Assembly: GCF_016801985.1 (NCBI RefSeq)
Contig: NZ_JAEVLS010000001.1
Span: 1,488,001 to 1,552,000 of the forward strand
DNA: 64,000 nucleotides
Direction: 5' to 3'
DNA from: Steroidobacter gossypii
GTDB lineage: Bacteria > Pseudomonadota > Gammaproteobacteria > Steroidobacterales > Steroidobacteraceae
The translations under genes were made by a program, and so were the position numbers. The number at the start of each line of letters is the position of its first letter. Within the stretch, counting starts at the first letter, position 1. Positions 1-8,940 of the stretch are shown piece by piece. The notes under the pieces are model-generated. The model saw only the letters and a list, made by a program, of their open reading frames with translations, was not told where the DNA came from and did no database searches.

Positions 1-91
1 TTCTTTTCGCCGGGCCGGCGTAAGCGCGATGACGGTGCATGAACTGTGCGCCTGTGCACCATCTTCGCCGCGTTCCCGGCGTGAATCAGGC

Positions 92-121
92 TTGAATTAT
101 TACGGCCTGCCTCTCTATGAT
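92..121 (+). promoter_or_regulatory. Predicted sigma-70 promoter of the TonB receptor gene
   Basis: A -35-like TTGAAT (92-97) and a -10-like TATGAT (116-121) are separated by 18 bp. The -10 hexamer is the left half of the operator at 113-131, so a protein bound there would block RNA polymerase. Seen by eye only; no transcription start is known. Confidence 0.5.
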
Positions 122-131
122 CGTCATACAT
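113..131. promoter_or_regulatory. Operator copy 1 of the catabolic regulon
   Basis: A 19-bp imperfect palindrome CTCTATGATcGTCATACAT. Each half matches 7 of 9 positions of the consensus TTGTATGAT-n-ATCATACAA built from the five copies in this window. A direct repeat of TCATACA follows at 131-137. It overlaps the predicted -10 box of the receptor gene, which suits a repressor site. Confidence 0.55.
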
Positions 132-274
132 CATACAAAAATACCATCGTATTATCGGTTCGAATGGTGGTATGCAAGTTGCATTGCCCAGGTTGCCTGG
201 GACGCAGTATCGGAAGTTGACGCGTGTGGGGATCGTGATGCCGCAAGGGATCACTTAACTTTTGAGGAGCTTGC

Positions 275-2545
275 ATGAGATTCAGCACTACCCGGTCGGT
301 TGGCGGGTTCGCCCTGCGGATGAGCCAGGCCGTGGCGCTGGCAGCGGCCGCGACGGTGCCGGCCGTCAATGCGCAGGAGCCGGTCGTGGAGGAGATCGTC
401 GTTACCGCCACCAAGCGCGAAACGACCATGAAGGACACCCCGGCCGCCATCGCGGCGGTGAGCGGCGATGCGATTCGCGAAAGCCAGGCGTTCTCGTTGG
501 AGAGCTTCACGCGCTTGGATCCGTCCATCCAGGTCAACAACCGCGGCGTGGGTGACAACCAGATCATCGTCCGCGGCATCTCCTCGTCCGGCAAGCCCAC
601 CGTGGGCCTGTATTTCGACGAAGCCGTGATCACCGGCCTCGGTCTCGACGGCGGCAGCGACAATCAGCCCAACATTCAACTGCACGACATGGAGCGCGTC
701 GAAGTGCTCAAGGGTCCGCAGGGCACGCTGTTCGGCGCGGGCTCGATGAGCGGCACGGTGCGCTTCATCACCAACAAACCAGATCTGTCACGGAGCTCGT
801 TTGGGTTCAGCGGCTCGGCCGCCAGCGTCAAGGACGGCAACGAGCTGTATCAAGGCGAGTTCATGGCCAACGTGCCGCTGATCCAGGACAAACTGGGCGC
901 GCGCGCGGTGGTGTGGGGCGATTCCGGCGGCGGTTACATCGACCAGACCAGCTCGGCCGGCTACGCCGAGAACGTGAACGATCACAGCATCTGGGGCGGC
1001 CGGCTGATCCTGGCCTCGCAAGTGACCGATGCGCTCAAGGTCACGGCCACCGGTTTGTATCAGGAGAGCGAGGCCGACGGCTCGCAATATTTCGAGTTCG
1101 GCCAGCCCGATTATCAGAATATTTCTCCCACGCTCGAGCCGTTCGAGGACGAGACCCGGCTGTTCAGCCTGGTGGCGGATTACACCACCGGCTTCGGTGT
1201 GTTCACCGCGACCACCTCGTACATGGATCGCGAGCTGTACTTCTCTCGTGACAGCACGCCGACCGCGCGCTTCTTCGGCGTGCCGTTCGATCTCGCGTAT
1301 CACCAGGGCCAGGAGATATCCAACTGGTCCTCGGAAGTGCGTTTCGCCTCGACTTTCGATGGGCCGCTGCAGTTCGTGGCGGGTGCGTTCTATGCGGAGC
1401 TCGAAGCCGATAGTCAGAATGCCGCGCTGCTGGTGTTCGACGATAGCGGTGTCGCTACCTGCCGCTTTCACAACGACTGCGTCGCCAACGGCTTCGCCTC
1501 CACCGACATCAATTCGGCGCTCGTCGAGACCAACATCGATCAGCTCGCGCTGTTCTCCGAAGTCGAGTACAAGTTCTCGGAAAAGTGGACGGGCACGCTC
1601 GGCGTTCGCTACTACGACGCAGACATCTTCGAAGGCAAGATCGAGACGCAGGAGCTGGCTCGGCCGCCGCAGGCGGAGCCACGAGTGCTGCTGGCTGAAA
1701 CGGTCAGCGAGGACGAAATCAGCTACAACTTCGCATTGTCGTATGCGGCCACCGACGATACGACCTTCTACGCGCGTATCGCTTCGGGCTTCCGTCCTGG
1801 CGGCGTGAACGATTGGCGCTCGGCCGCCGCGCGCGGCGTGTCCGTACCGGCGAAGTACGATTCGGACACGCTGTGGAACTACGAGTTGGGCGTGAAGAGC
1901 TACATGTTCGATCGCGCGCTGTACACCGAATTGTCGGTGTATCGCATCGACTGGTCGGATCAGCAGATCTCATTGCAGGATCCGAACGCCATCTTTGCGT
2001 ACATCGGCAACGCGGGTAAGAGCTTCGTCAACGGTGTGGAGCTGCAGATCAATGCGCAGCCCACGGACACGCTCACTCTGAGCATCGGCGCGACGTACAC
2101 CGATTCTCGTCTGTCCGAAGACATGCCCGTGCCGCCGATTCCGCCGCCGACGGAACAGGACCCGAATCCGACACAACCGCCATACGGCTTCGAAGGCGAC
2201 CGCATTCCGTATAGCCCGAAGTGGGCATTCGCAGGCTCGGCGCAGTACGAGATTCCTTTCTCGTCCGACGTGACCGGCTATGCGAGCACCAACTTCAACT
2301 ACCGCAGCGTCTCGTACACCGCGTTCAACCGCTCGTTCGGCGCGACCAACTATCAGGAGCTGGACAACTACTTCCTGATGGGCGTGCGCTTCGGCGTGCG
2401 TTACGGCGCATGGGACACCAGCGTCTTCGTCGAGAACGTCACCGACGAAGTGCCGGATCTCGGCTTGCGCGTGACGGGTGACGGTTATCGCGTGTACACC
2501 GCACGGCCCATGACCGCAGGTGTGCGAGTCTCGACTCGTTTCTAA
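275..2545 (+). CDS. TonB-dependent outer-membrane receptor
   Basis: The 756-residue protein begins with a Sec-type signal peptide ending near VNAQ (about residue 33), followed by a TonB-box-like segment EEIVVTATKR. A plug domain follows (about 50-170, with the typical VEVLKGPQGTLFGAGSMSGT). The rest is a beta-barrel with alternating aromatic residues that ends in the terminal Phe of outer-membrane barrels (GVRVSTRF). Such receptors import substrates across the outer membrane using TonB/ExbBD energy. Its position beside an aromatic degradation locus, and the shared operator upstream, suggest uptake of the locus substrate rather than iron; this is inference. The start is fixed by GAGGAG five bases upstream. 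The plug domain shows no siderophore-specific feature I can recognise. Confidence 0.92.
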   Translation: MRFSTTRSVGGFALRMSQAVALAAAATVPAVNAQEPVVEEIVVTATKRETTMKDTPAAIAAVSGDAIRESQAFSLESFTRLDPSIQVNNRGVGDNQIIVRGISSSGKPTVGLYFDEAVITGLGLDGGSDNQPNIQLHDMERVEVLKGPQGTLFGAGSMSGTVRFITNKPDLSRSSFGFSGSAASVKDGNELYQGEFMANVPLIQDKLGARAVVWGDSGGGYIDQTSSAGYAENVNDHSIWGGRLILASQVTDALKVTATGLYQESEADGSQYFEFGQPDYQNISPTLEPFEDETRLFSLVADYTTGFGVFTATTSYMDRELYFSRDSTPTARFFGVPFDLAYHQGQEISNWSSEVRFASTFDGPLQFVAGAFYAELEADSQNAALLVFDDSGVATCRFHNDCVANGFASTDINSALVETNIDQLALFSEVEYKFSEKWTGTLGVRYYDADIFEGKIETQELARPPQAEPRVLLAETVSEDEISYNFALSYAATDDTTFYARIASGFRPGGVNDWRSAAARGVSVPAKYDSDTLWNYELGVKSYMFDRALYTELSVYRIDWSDQQISLQDPNAIFAYIGNAGKSFVNGVELQINAQPTDTLTLSIGATYTDSRLSEDMPVPPIPPPTEQDPNPTQPPYGFEGDRIPYSPKWAFAGSAQYEIPFSSDVTGYASTNFNYRSVSYTAFNRSFGATNYQELDNYFLMGVRFGVRYGAWDTSVFVENVTDEVPDLGLRVTGDGYRVYTARPMTAGVRVSTRF

Positions 2546-2561
2546 TCCGACGGGAAAATGC

Positions 2562-2590
2562 GGCGGCCACTCCCACGAGGGGTGGCCGCC
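2562..2590 (+). terminator. Probable transcription terminator hairpin after the TonB receptor gene
   Basis: A perfect 9-bp stem GGCGGCCAC (2562-2570) / GTGGCCGCC (2582-2590) with an 11-nt loop lies 17 bases after the receptor stop codon. The sequence after it (GTTCGTTTAT) is only moderately T-rich, so termination may be partial. The hairpin also argues against any MFS start upstream of 2591. Confidence 0.55.
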
Positions 2591-2677
2591 GTTCGTTTAT
2601 CTATTGCCAGCCGCGTTACAACCGATGAACGTGGCGCTGTGGCGATCCAGCATCGGGCCGTGCCTGCGTCTTCGTGC

Positions 2678-3931
2678 ATGACTGAGCAGAAAATCTTCTT
2701 GCGAGGCTGGCTGACCGTGGTGGTATGCCTGCTGGGCATTTCTACCGGGCCGGCAGCCTTCGGGCTGGCGTCGTTGTTTCTGCTGGGCGGGCCGCTCGGC
2801 GAGGAATTTGGCTGGAGCCGCACGGCCATCAGCACTGCCGTGTCGGTGATGATGCTGTGTACGGCCTTTTCCCTGCCGTTCATGGGCCGGCTGGTGGATC
2901 GCTTCGGCGTGAAGAAGGTGCTGGTGCCGTCCATCGTGGTGTTCGGCCTGTGTTTCCTGGCGGCGTCGATGATTTCAAATTACTGGCAGTTCATCGCGCT
3001 GTATGTGGCGATGGGCACGATCGCCGTGGGGACCAACAGCGTGCCTTACATGCGAGTGTTGACGGCGTGGTTCGACCGTCGGCGCGGATTGGCGATCGGT
3101 ATTGCCGGCAGCGGCACAGGCCTGGGCTTCGGTTACGTGCCGCTCGTCACCGAACAGTTGGTTTCACACTTCGGCTGGCGGGGCGGTTACTTCGGGCTCG
3201 GTTTGATCATGCTGTTGTTCACGCTGCCGATGGTCGTGTTTCTGTTGCATGAGAGGCCGCAGACGGTCGGCTTGCACCCGGATGGAGCAGCGTCCGACGA
3301 GGCCGCCGCGCATCCAGCCGCGACTGGCGATTCGCTGAATCAAGCCATGCAGCGACGTGACTTCTGGAGCTTGATCGTGATCTTCGCCGGGCTCGCGTTC
3401 GTGCTGTACGGCTTGATCCCGCACATGGTGCCGATGCTCCAGGATCGCGGCGTGCCGGTGAATCAGGCGTCGTGGCTGGCGTCGGCATTCGGCTGGGCCG
3501 CGTTCGGCGGGCGTCTGCTGATTGGATTTCTGGTCGATCGCTACGACGCGCGACGCATCGCCTTCGTATTCTTTTCCTTGTCGGCTATAGGCCTGGGGCT
3601 ATTGTCGGTGCCGATGCCGATCTGGGCGTTCACGGTCGCGGCGATCATGCTGGGCCTGAGCCTGGGCGCGGAAGTCGACATGCTGGCGTATCTGACGAGC
3701 CGGTACTTCGGCCTGGCGAATTTCGCCCAGATCTTCGGCGTGATGTTCTCGGCTGTGATGGTGGCCATGAGCCTGAGCCCGCTGGCGTTCGGCGCCGTGT
3801 ACGACTACACCGGCTCATATAAATCCATTCTGGGTCTGGGCGTGCCGCTGTGCCTGCTCGCAATCGTGTTGGTGCTGATGCTGCGGCCGTACGGCGAACG
3901 CGCTCGCGGCGGACCGATCTCGGTGACTTGA
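2678..3931 (+). CDS. MFS transporter, monocarboxylate/oxalate-formate type
   Basis: The 417-residue protein (from the ATG at 2678) has about 12 hydrophobic helices. The loop-2 signature GRLVDRFGVKKVL and the N-terminal LGEEFGWSRTAISTAVSV segment are typical of the monocarboxylate/oxalate-formate branch of the major facilitator superfamily. A long hydrophilic central loop (about residues 195-225) separates two six-helix halves. The reading frame is open upstream to 2558, but that extension would run through the terminator hairpin and has no membrane character. It is likely an inner-membrane symporter for an aromatic or carboxylic acid, paired with the TonB receptor just upstream. No clear Shine-Dalgarno sequence is visible, so the exact start is uncertain. 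Confidence 0.85.
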   Translation: MTEQKIFLRGWLTVVVCLLGISTGPAAFGLASLFLLGGPLGEEFGWSRTAISTAVSVMMLCTAFSLPFMGRLVDRFGVKKVLVPSIVVFGLCFLAASMISNYWQFIALYVAMGTIAVGTNSVPYMRVLTAWFDRRRGLAIGIAGSGTGLGFGYVPLVTEQLVSHFGWRGGYFGLGLIMLLFTLPMVVFLLHERPQTVGLHPDGAASDEAAAHPAATGDSLNQAMQRRDFWSLIVIFAGLAFVLYGLIPHMVPMLQDRGVPVNQASWLASAFGWAAFGGRLLIGFLVDRYDARRIAFVFFSLSAIGLGLLSVPMPIWAFTVAAIMLGLSLGAEVDMLAYLTSRYFGLANFAQIFGVMFSAVMVAMSLSPLAFGAVYDYTGSYKSILGLGVPLCLLAIVLVLMLRPYGERARGGPISVT

Positions 3932-3948
3932 GCTCGACACAAAAAAGA

Positions 3949-3969
3949 GGCCCGGGGTTCGCCCGGGCC
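3949..3969. terminator. Bidirectional intrinsic terminator
   Basis: An 8-bp GC-rich stem GGCCCGGG (3949-3956) / CCCGGGCC (3962-3969) with loop GTTCG lies between the convergent MFS and TauD-family genes. A run of six A at 3941-3946 becomes a U-run for leftward transcripts, so it is a strong terminator for the aldehyde dehydrogenase-aldolase-dioxygenase operon. It may also stop the MFS transcript. Confidence 0.8.
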
Positions 3970-3998
3970 AGCCTCAAGCAAACATTTGATTTCGGGCG

Positions 3999-4850
3999 TT
4001 ACGCCGATTCTTTCGGACCGCCCTTGTCGGCGATCTGCACGCGGAAGCCCGAGCGCAGCTGCGGGTAGTAATCCCAGATCGCCAGGTGCTGCGTGCAGCG
4101 GTTGTCCCAGAACGCTACCGAATGCGGCTCCCAGCGGAAGCGCACCTGGAAGTACGCATTCTCGCAATGATGGAACAGAAACTGCAGGATCGCGGCGCTC
4201 TCCGCCTCCGGCACTTCGTTGATGCGCGCAGTGAAACCTTTGTTCACGAACAGGACCTTGCGGCCCGTCACCGGATGAGTGCGAATCACGGGATGCACGG
4301 CTACGGGGAACTTGCCGTCCGGGTTGAAGCGACCGAACGCGAGCTTGCCGTCGTGAGTCGCGGTGAGGCCTTCGAGATAAGCCTTCATGCGATCCGAAAG
4401 CGCATCGTAGGCGGCGTACATGCTGGCAAAGACTGTGTCGCCGCCCATGGTCGGCAGCGTGTGCAAATACAGGATGCTGCCCATCGGCGGAATCGTGGCG
4501 CAGGACATGTCGGTGTGCCATTCCTCGCCCGCGACGTGCTTGGAATTCGCGTCCGCCTGCAGCTTGCGAACTTCCGGATGATCCGGCAGCCCCTGCAGTG
4601 CGTGGATCTGCAACTCGCCGAAATACTGGCCGACGCGCTTCAACGACGGCGGATCGAGCTGCTGGTCGCGGAAGAAAATCACCTGATGATCGGCCAGCGC
4701 CTGGTTCAGGTCTGCGATCTGTTGAGCGGTGAGCGGCTGCGACAGATCGATGCCCGAAAGCACGGCGCCGATGGTCGGCGTGAGCCGGTCGGCCCTCAAG
4801 GTCTGATAACTCTGGCTGGGCGGGACGGCGGGCTTCGGATTGGCGGCCAT
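3999..4850 (-). CDS. TauD/TfdA-family Fe(II)/2-oxoglutarate-dependent dioxygenase
   Basis: The best start is the ATG giving MAANPKPAV (an ATG 18 bases further upstream at 4868 would add six residues). Numbered from the longer form (289 residues), the Fe ligands HxD are H118/D120 (EEWHTDMS) and the distal His is H261 (TQHLAIWDYY). R272 and R276 follow at the spacing of the 2-oxoglutarate-binding arginines in TauD. The family hydroxylates sulfonates, phenoxyacetates and related acids, using 2-oxoglutarate and releasing succinate. It lies 27-45 bases after the aldolase gene and is probably the last gene of that operon. It may prepare an ether, sulfonate or N-substituted substrate; no residue seen by eye decides the substrate. 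Confidence 0.88.
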   Translation of the reverse strand: MAANPKPAVPPSQSYQTLRADRLTPTIGAVLSGIDLSQPLTAQQIADLNQALADHQVIFFRDQQLDPPSLKRVGQYFGELQIHALQGLPDHPEVRKLQADANSKHVAGEEWHTDMSCATIPPMGSILYLHTLPTMGGDTVFASMYAAYDALSDRMKAYLEGLTATHDGKLAFGRFNPDGKFPVAVHPVIRTHPVTGRKVLFVNKGFTARINEVPEAESAAILQFLFHHCENAYFQVRFRWEPHSVAFWDNRCTQHLAIWDYYPQLRSGFRVQIADKGGPKESA

Positions 4851-4895
4851 AGGCATCTCGGACTTCAAAAGAACTGAATTGATCTACGACTCGAG

Positions 4896-5960
4896 TTACG
4901 ACGCTAGTTTGTTGGCGCGGATGGCAGTGTCTTCGACGGCGGCGTCACGGGCTCGCACCAGATCGAGCGCGACGTCGGTGATCATGTCCTCCTGACCGCC
5001 GACCATGCGACGGCGGCCGAGCTCGACCAGGATCGTGCGCGTGTCGAGCCCATACATGGCCGCGGCTTTTTCCGCATGGCGCAGGAACGAGGAATAAACG
5101 CCGGCATAGCCGAGCGTCAATGTTTCCCGGTCGACGCGCACCGGTCGATCCTGCAACGGTCGAACCAGATCTTCGGCCGCGTCCATCAGCTTGAACAGAT
5201 CGCAGCCATGCTGCCATCCGTAAACATCGGCAGCGGCAATAAAGACTTCCAAGGGCGCGTTCCCGGCGCCTGCGCCCATGCCGGCGAGGCTCGCGTCGAC
5301 ACGGATCGCGCCGTTCTTCACGGCCAGAATGGAGTTAGCGACGCCCAGGCTGAGATTGTGATGTGCGTGGATGCCGCGCTCTGTCTCAGGCTTCAACACG
5401 CGATCGTATGCCTGGAAGCGCGCGGCGGTGTCATCCATCGTCATCGCGCCGCCTGAGTCGGTGACATACACACAGTGCGCACCGTAGCTTTCCATCAGCT
5501 TGGCCTGCGCGGCGAGCTGCTCGGGCGGAATCATGTGGCTCATCATCAAGAAGCCGGAGACGTCCATGCCGAGCTTGCGTGCGTATTCGATGTGCTGCTG
5601 AGAAACATCCGCTTCGGTGCAGTGAGTGGCGATGCGCACGGAACGGACGCCCAGATCGAACGCGTGTCGCAGATCGTGCACGGTACCGATGCCGGGCAGG
5701 AGCAGGGTCGTGAGCCTGGCGTGTTGAATCACGCTGGCCACGGCTTCGATCCATTCCCAGTCGGTGTGCTTGCCGAAACCGTAGTTGAACGACGATCCGG
5801 CGAGGCCGTCGCCGTGTGCGACTTCGATCGCGTCGACGCGCGCTTCGTCCAGCGCTTTGGCAATCGCTTTGACGTGATCGATGCCGTACTGATGACGGAT
5901 GGCATGCATGCCATCGCGCAATGTCACATCTTGAATGTACAGTTTGCTAGTCGGGCTCAT
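4896..5960 (-). CDS. mhpE: 4-hydroxy-2-oxovalerate aldolase
   Basis: The 354-residue DmpG/BphI/MhpE-type class II pyruvate aldolase opens with [15 protein letters not shown], which carries the metal-binding Asp and catalytic Arg. HxH metal ligands lie in GIHAHHNLS and the C-terminal communication domain is complete. It cleaves 4-hydroxy-2-oxovalerate to pyruvate and acetaldehyde at the end of meta-cleavage pathways, channelling acetaldehyde to the partner dehydrogenase encoded just upstream. Its ATG overlaps the dehydrogenase stop codon (ATGA), so the two are translationally coupled. The car-locus equivalent would be carE. Confidence 0.95.
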   Translation of the reverse strand: MSPTSKLYIQDVTLRDGMHAIRHQYGIDHVKAIAKALDEARVDAIEVAHGDGLAGSSFNYGFGKHTDWEWIEAVASVIQHARLTTLLLPGIGTVHDLRHAFDLGVRSVRIATHCTEADVSQQHIEYARKLGMDVSGFLMMSHMIPPEQLAAQAKLMESYGAHCVYVTDSGGAMTMDDTAARFQAYDRVLKPETERGIHAHHNLSLGVANSILAVKNGAIRVDASLAGMGAGAGNAPLEVFIAAADVYGWQHGCDLFKLMDAAEDLVRPLQDRPVRVDRETLTLGYAGVYSSFLRHAEKAAAMYGLDTRTILVELGRRRMVGGQEDMITDVALDLVRARDAAVEDTAIRANKLAS

Positions 5961-6907
5961 GCAGCGATCTCCGCAGGGAGATTGAGCGCCACGCGCTCGG
6001 CGGTGCGCAGCGCGGCGGAGGTCATGATATCGAGATTCCCTGCGTAGGCCGGCAGATAGTGAGCCGCGCCCTCGACTTCGAGGAACACGCTGACTTTGAG
6101 ACCGACGAAGGCGGCGTCCACGTCTTTGAACGGCAGCTTGACGCCGGGGCCGACGCGTTCGAACTGCACGCGTTGTTTCAAGCGATAGCCGGGAACGTAG
6201 CTCTGGACTTCGGCGACCATCTTCTGCACCTCGGCTTCGATGGCGCTCTCATCGGCGAGTGGCGTCAGGCAATACACGGTGTCGCGCATGACCAGCGGAG
6301 GCTCGGCGGGGTTCAACACGATAATGGCCTTACCGTGCCGCGCCCCGCCTACCTGTTCGATGGCTCGTGCCGTGGTCTCAGTGAACTCGTCAATGTTTGC
6401 TCGGGTACCCGGGCCGGCGGAACGGCTGGCGATCGACGCGACGATCTCCGCGTACAACACCGGCGTGACTTTACCGACCGCTGCGACGACGGGAATCGTC
6501 GCCTGCCCGCCGCAGGTCACCATGTTCAGATTGGGCGCGCCCAGATGTTGCTCGCCGTTGACCGGCGGAATCACGAAAGGACCGATGGCGGCGGGCGTCA
6601 GATCGATGAGTGTCTTGCCATGCGCACGGAGCACGCTGTCGTGATGTTTGTGCGCGCCGGCGGAAGTGGCGTCGAACACGATGCGCACGTCCTGAAATTC
6701 CGGCATGGCCAGGAAACCGTCGATGCCTGCCGAGGTGGTCGCAACACCCAATCGCTGGGCGCGCGCCAGGCCTTCCGATTGCGGATCCACGCCGACCATC
6801 GCCGCCATGTGTAGCGTGCGACTGGTGCGCAGGACCTTGATCATCAGGTCCGTGCCGATATTGCCGGAGCCGATGATCGCTACTGGGACGCGCTCTGTAC
6901 TCGCCAT
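5957..6907 (-). CDS. mhpF: Acetaldehyde dehydrogenase (acylating)
   Basis: The 316-residue DmpF/BphJ/MhpF family protein has an N-terminal Rossmann motif [10 protein letters not shown] (about 11-20) and the catalytic-cysteine segment [12 protein letters not shown]. It converts acetaldehyde, NAD+ and CoA to acetyl-CoA and forms a channelling complex with the aldolase encoded downstream. It is the first gene of the leftward operon, whose promoter region contains operator copy 2. The next rightward gene starts about 90 bp away, divergently. Confidence 0.95.
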   Translation of the reverse strand: MASTERVPVAIIGSGNIGTDLMIKVLRTSRTLHMAAMVGVDPQSEGLARAQRLGVATTSAGIDGFLAMPEFQDVRIVFDATSAGAHKHHDSVLRAHGKTLIDLTPAAIGPFVIPPVNGEQHLGAPNLNMVTCGGQATIPVVAAVGKVTPVLYAEIVASIASRSAGPGTRANIDEFTETTARAIEQVGGARHGKAIIVLNPAEPPLVMRDTVYCLTPLADESAIEAEVQKMVAEVQSYVPGYRLKQRVQFERVGPGVKLPFKDVDAAFVGLKVSVFLEVEGAAHYLPAYAGNLDIMTSAALRTAERVALNLPAEIAA

Positions 6908-6937
6908 GCCGGGTGTCCGGGTGAAGGAAGGCCATTA

Positions 6938-6956
6938 AGGTAGTATGATCATACAA
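6938..6956. promoter_or_regulatory. Operator copy 2, divergent promoter region
   Basis: The right half ATCATACAA (6948-6956) is a perfect consensus half. The overlapping GTATGATCATAC (6943-6954) is a perfect 12-bp palindrome. TATGAT -10-like hexamers occur on both strands here, so one site could control both the acetaldehyde dehydrogenase operon (left) and the aspartate dehydrogenase-like gene (right). Confidence 0.65.
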
Positions 6957-6996
6957 TATTATCAAATACGACTTGGTGGTCGGGCGGAGGCGGCGG

Positions 6997-7794
6997 ATGC
7001 GACCTAATGTTCAGCTCGGGATGATCGGCTTCGGCGCCATCGGGCGCGAGATCATGACGACGCTTTCCAGGCTCGGCGAGACCGGGACCATGAAAGCAGT
7101 GCTGGTCCGGCCCGGGCGCGAAGCGCCTGGCGCCGTTCACGAGCTGCCGGCCCTGATCGCCGCTCGTCCGCAGGTCGTCTTGGAATGCGCGGGGCATTCG
7201 GCGGTGAAGCAATTTGCCGGGCCCCTGCTGCGTGCGGGCATCGATGTGATCATCTCGTCTGTCGGGGTGCTGGCCGACGACGAGGTCAGGCGAGAGCTGC
7301 TGGATGCGGAACAAGGTGGCGGGCGGGCCTTGCTGCCGGCCGGGGCGATCGCTGGCCTGGACGGGTTGTTGGCCGCGCGGCTGGCCGGCCTGGAGGAGGT
7401 GACCTACACCTCTTTCAAGCCGCCGCATGCCTGGCGAGGCACGGCGGCCGAGCAGGTGCTGGATCTAAACCATTCCGAGGCCGAGCGCGAATTCTTTGCC
7501 GGTTCGGCGCGGGAGGCGGCGCTGGCCTATCCCAAGAACGTCAACGTGGGCGTGGCCATCGCTCTGGTCGGCTTGGGAATGGACGCGACGCACGTGCGTT
7601 TGGTGTCGTCACGGAACGTCACCGATCCGCTCGGCCGTATCGAAGCGAGCGGCGCGTTCGGGAATTTCCGTTTCGATATTTTCGCGCGCGCGGCCGCGGA
7701 TAATCCGAAAACTTCGGCGCTGACAGCGTACAGTATCCTGCAATGTGCCCGCCTCGGCGGCGCCTTGCCCATTGCCGGGCTATGCAGCCAGTGA
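6997..7794 (+). CDS. L-aspartate dehydrogenase-like NAD(P)-dependent oxidoreductase
   Basis: The 265-residue protein starts at the ATG at 6997, chosen because GGAGG sits at 6986-6990, six bases upstream; an upstream TTG at 6973 has no such support. It has an N-terminal Rossmann fold (MIGFGAIGREI) and the DUF108/aspartate dehydrogenase C-terminal domain, with SFKPPHAWRGT, NVNVGVAIAL and a closing NPKTSALTAYSIL. The known reaction is reversible NAD(P)-linked deamination of aspartate to oxaloacetate or iminoaspartate. In a catabolic regulon it more likely handles an amino acid or imine product of the pathway than NAD synthesis (no nadA or nadC nearby). It precedes the GntR gene by 110 bp and may be co-transcribed with it. 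Confidence 0.85.
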   Translation: MRPNVQLGMIGFGAIGREIMTTLSRLGETGTMKAVLVRPGREAPGAVHELPALIAARPQVVLECAGHSAVKQFAGPLLRAGIDVIISSVGVLADDEVRRELLDAEQGGGRALLPAGAIAGLDGLLAARLAGLEEVTYTSFKPPHAWRGTAAEQVLDLNHSEAEREFFAGSAREAALAYPKNVNVGVAIALVGLGMDATHVRLVSSRNVTDPLGRIEASGAFGNFRFDIFARAAADNPKTSALTAYSILQCARLGGALPIAGLCSQ

Positions 7795-7904
7795 CGCCAG
7801 CATTCCCAGCATTTTTTTGCCGCCGGGTCCGCTCGCGCGCGGTGTTTCTTTTCGCGCCGCGCAGCTGGCGTAAAATCAGCGGCCAGCAAGCTTGAGGAAA
7901 GGCC

Positions 7905-8642
7905 TTGGAATACCAGGATCTAAGAATCGTTGAAAATCCGACGCTGGTGCGCGAGCACGCGCTGGACAAACTTCGCAACGCCATCAGTCGCGGCTTGTAT
8001 CCGCCCGGCATGAGGCTGGTCGAGCGCGAGCTGTGCGAGGCGCTGGGTGTCAGCCGTACGTCGGTGCGCGAGGCGTTGCGTCAGCTGCAGGCCGAGAATC
8101 TCATCGAGGTCGGCAAGCGGCGCAATATCACAGTCGCGGTGGTCTCGGCGAAGGACGCCGAAGACATCTATCTCATGCGCGAGATGCTCGAGACGCTGGC
8201 GATCAAGCGTTTCGTGGCGCTGGCGGATGACAATGCCATCAAGAAGCTGGTGCGCATTCACAAGGACCTGCGCAAGGTGCTCAACAAGGGCGACGTGCGC
8301 GAGCTGGCCATCATGGCCGGCGAGTTCTACGAGACCATTCTCAATGGCTCCGGCAGCAAGGTGATTGCCGACATGGCGCGGCAGCTGCTGACGCGCGTGA
8401 ACTATCTGCGCATGCGGGCGATGGCGGAGCCGCATCGGCTCGAGGATGGCATGCATGAGTGGGATCGGTTGATCGAGGCCATCGTCGAGCGCAATCCCAC
8501 GGCTGCGGCGAAGGCCATGGGTGAGCATCTTGCCAATGCTCGGCGGGCGATTGTCGCCAAGCTTCAGCAGGAGGAAGAGGCTGCCGCTTCTGCTGCTGCC
8601 GTTCCCGAACGCGCTGCCGCGGCGACTCGCCGCTCCGGCTAA
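7905..8642 (+). CDS. GntR-family transcriptional regulator, FCD subfamily
   Basis: The 245-residue protein starts at a TTG (7905) preceded by GAGGA at 7894-7898. The N-terminal winged helix-turn-helix (about 12-80) shows the GntR pattern LYPPGMRLVERELCEALGVS then RTSVREALRQLQAENLI. The helical FCD effector domain (about 90-225) has the usual metal/ligand positions, including a late HEWDRLIEAI and GEHLANARRA. The tail is an Ala/Glu-rich extension. FCD regulators usually repress catabolic operons and release DNA on binding an acid or pathway intermediate. It is the only transcription factor in the aromatic locus, so it is the best candidate reader of the five palindromes; this link is inference. 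Confidence 0.93.
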   Translation: MEYQDLRIVENPTLVREHALDKLRNAISRGLYPPGMRLVERELCEALGVSRTSVREALRQLQAENLIEVGKRRNITVAVVSAKDAEDIYLMREMLETLAIKRFVALADDNAIKKLVRIHKDLRKVLNKGDVRELAIMAGEFYETILNGSGSKVIADMARQLLTRVNYLRMRAMAEPHRLEDGMHEWDRLIEAIVERNPTAAAKAMGEHLANARRAIVAKLQQEEEAAASAAAVPERAAAATRRSG

Positions 8643-8671
8643 AGAGGGCCTCGGTGGCTTGCAGCGCCAAG

Positions 8672-8806
8672 GCGGGATATTCCTCCCCGGCACCGCTGCA
8701 CCCGCCGCGCCTGCGCTGTCGCGCGGCGCGTTGCTTGTACATCCGTGTAGCGCTAATGGGCCGACATCCCTGTCGGTCCCATTTGCCGGGGAGGAGATAC
8801 CCCGCC
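8672..8806. repeat. Long imperfect inverted repeat with inner hairpin
   Basis: The left arm begins GGCGGGATATTCCTCC (8672-8691). The right arm begins CCGGGGAGGAGATACC (8786-8806) and is its reverse complement except for one inserted base and two mismatches. The enclosed ~95 nt contains CCGACA-tccc-TGTCGG (8761-8776). It may be a degenerate small repeat element or a folded RNA. Confidence 0.5.
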
Positions 8807-8940
8807 CTGCCGCTGCCGACACCGCCGCTGCGTATTCACGCGCGCCCCGGACGGTGCGATACCGTCGCGACGGATTGAGGCTTTCCCAACGCTGGCGATA
8901 CAGCAGCGGCGATGCCGCTGGTCCTGGATCAGGCGACGAA

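Larger units (their letters stand above)
1..274. other. Left-edge intergenic and promoter region
   Basis: No convincing gene is seen before the TonB-dependent receptor. The stretch holds the receptor's predicted promoter and an operator-like palindrome (described separately), and a strong ribosome binding site GAGGAG at 264-269, five bases before the ATG at 275. A small inverted repeat GGTGCA/TGCACC (34-39 and 55-60) is visible but has no assigned role. Confidence 0.6.

Noticed and set aside
8-20. CGCCGG-gc-CGGCG hairpin at the left edge as a terminator
   Set aside because: The T-rich tract lies before, not after, the stem for rightward transcription, and no U-run follows on the other strand.
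6973-6999. TTG start for the aspartate dehydrogenase-like gene
   Set aside because: The ATG at 6997 has GGAGG six bases upstream, and the extra eight residues are basic and unlike the family.
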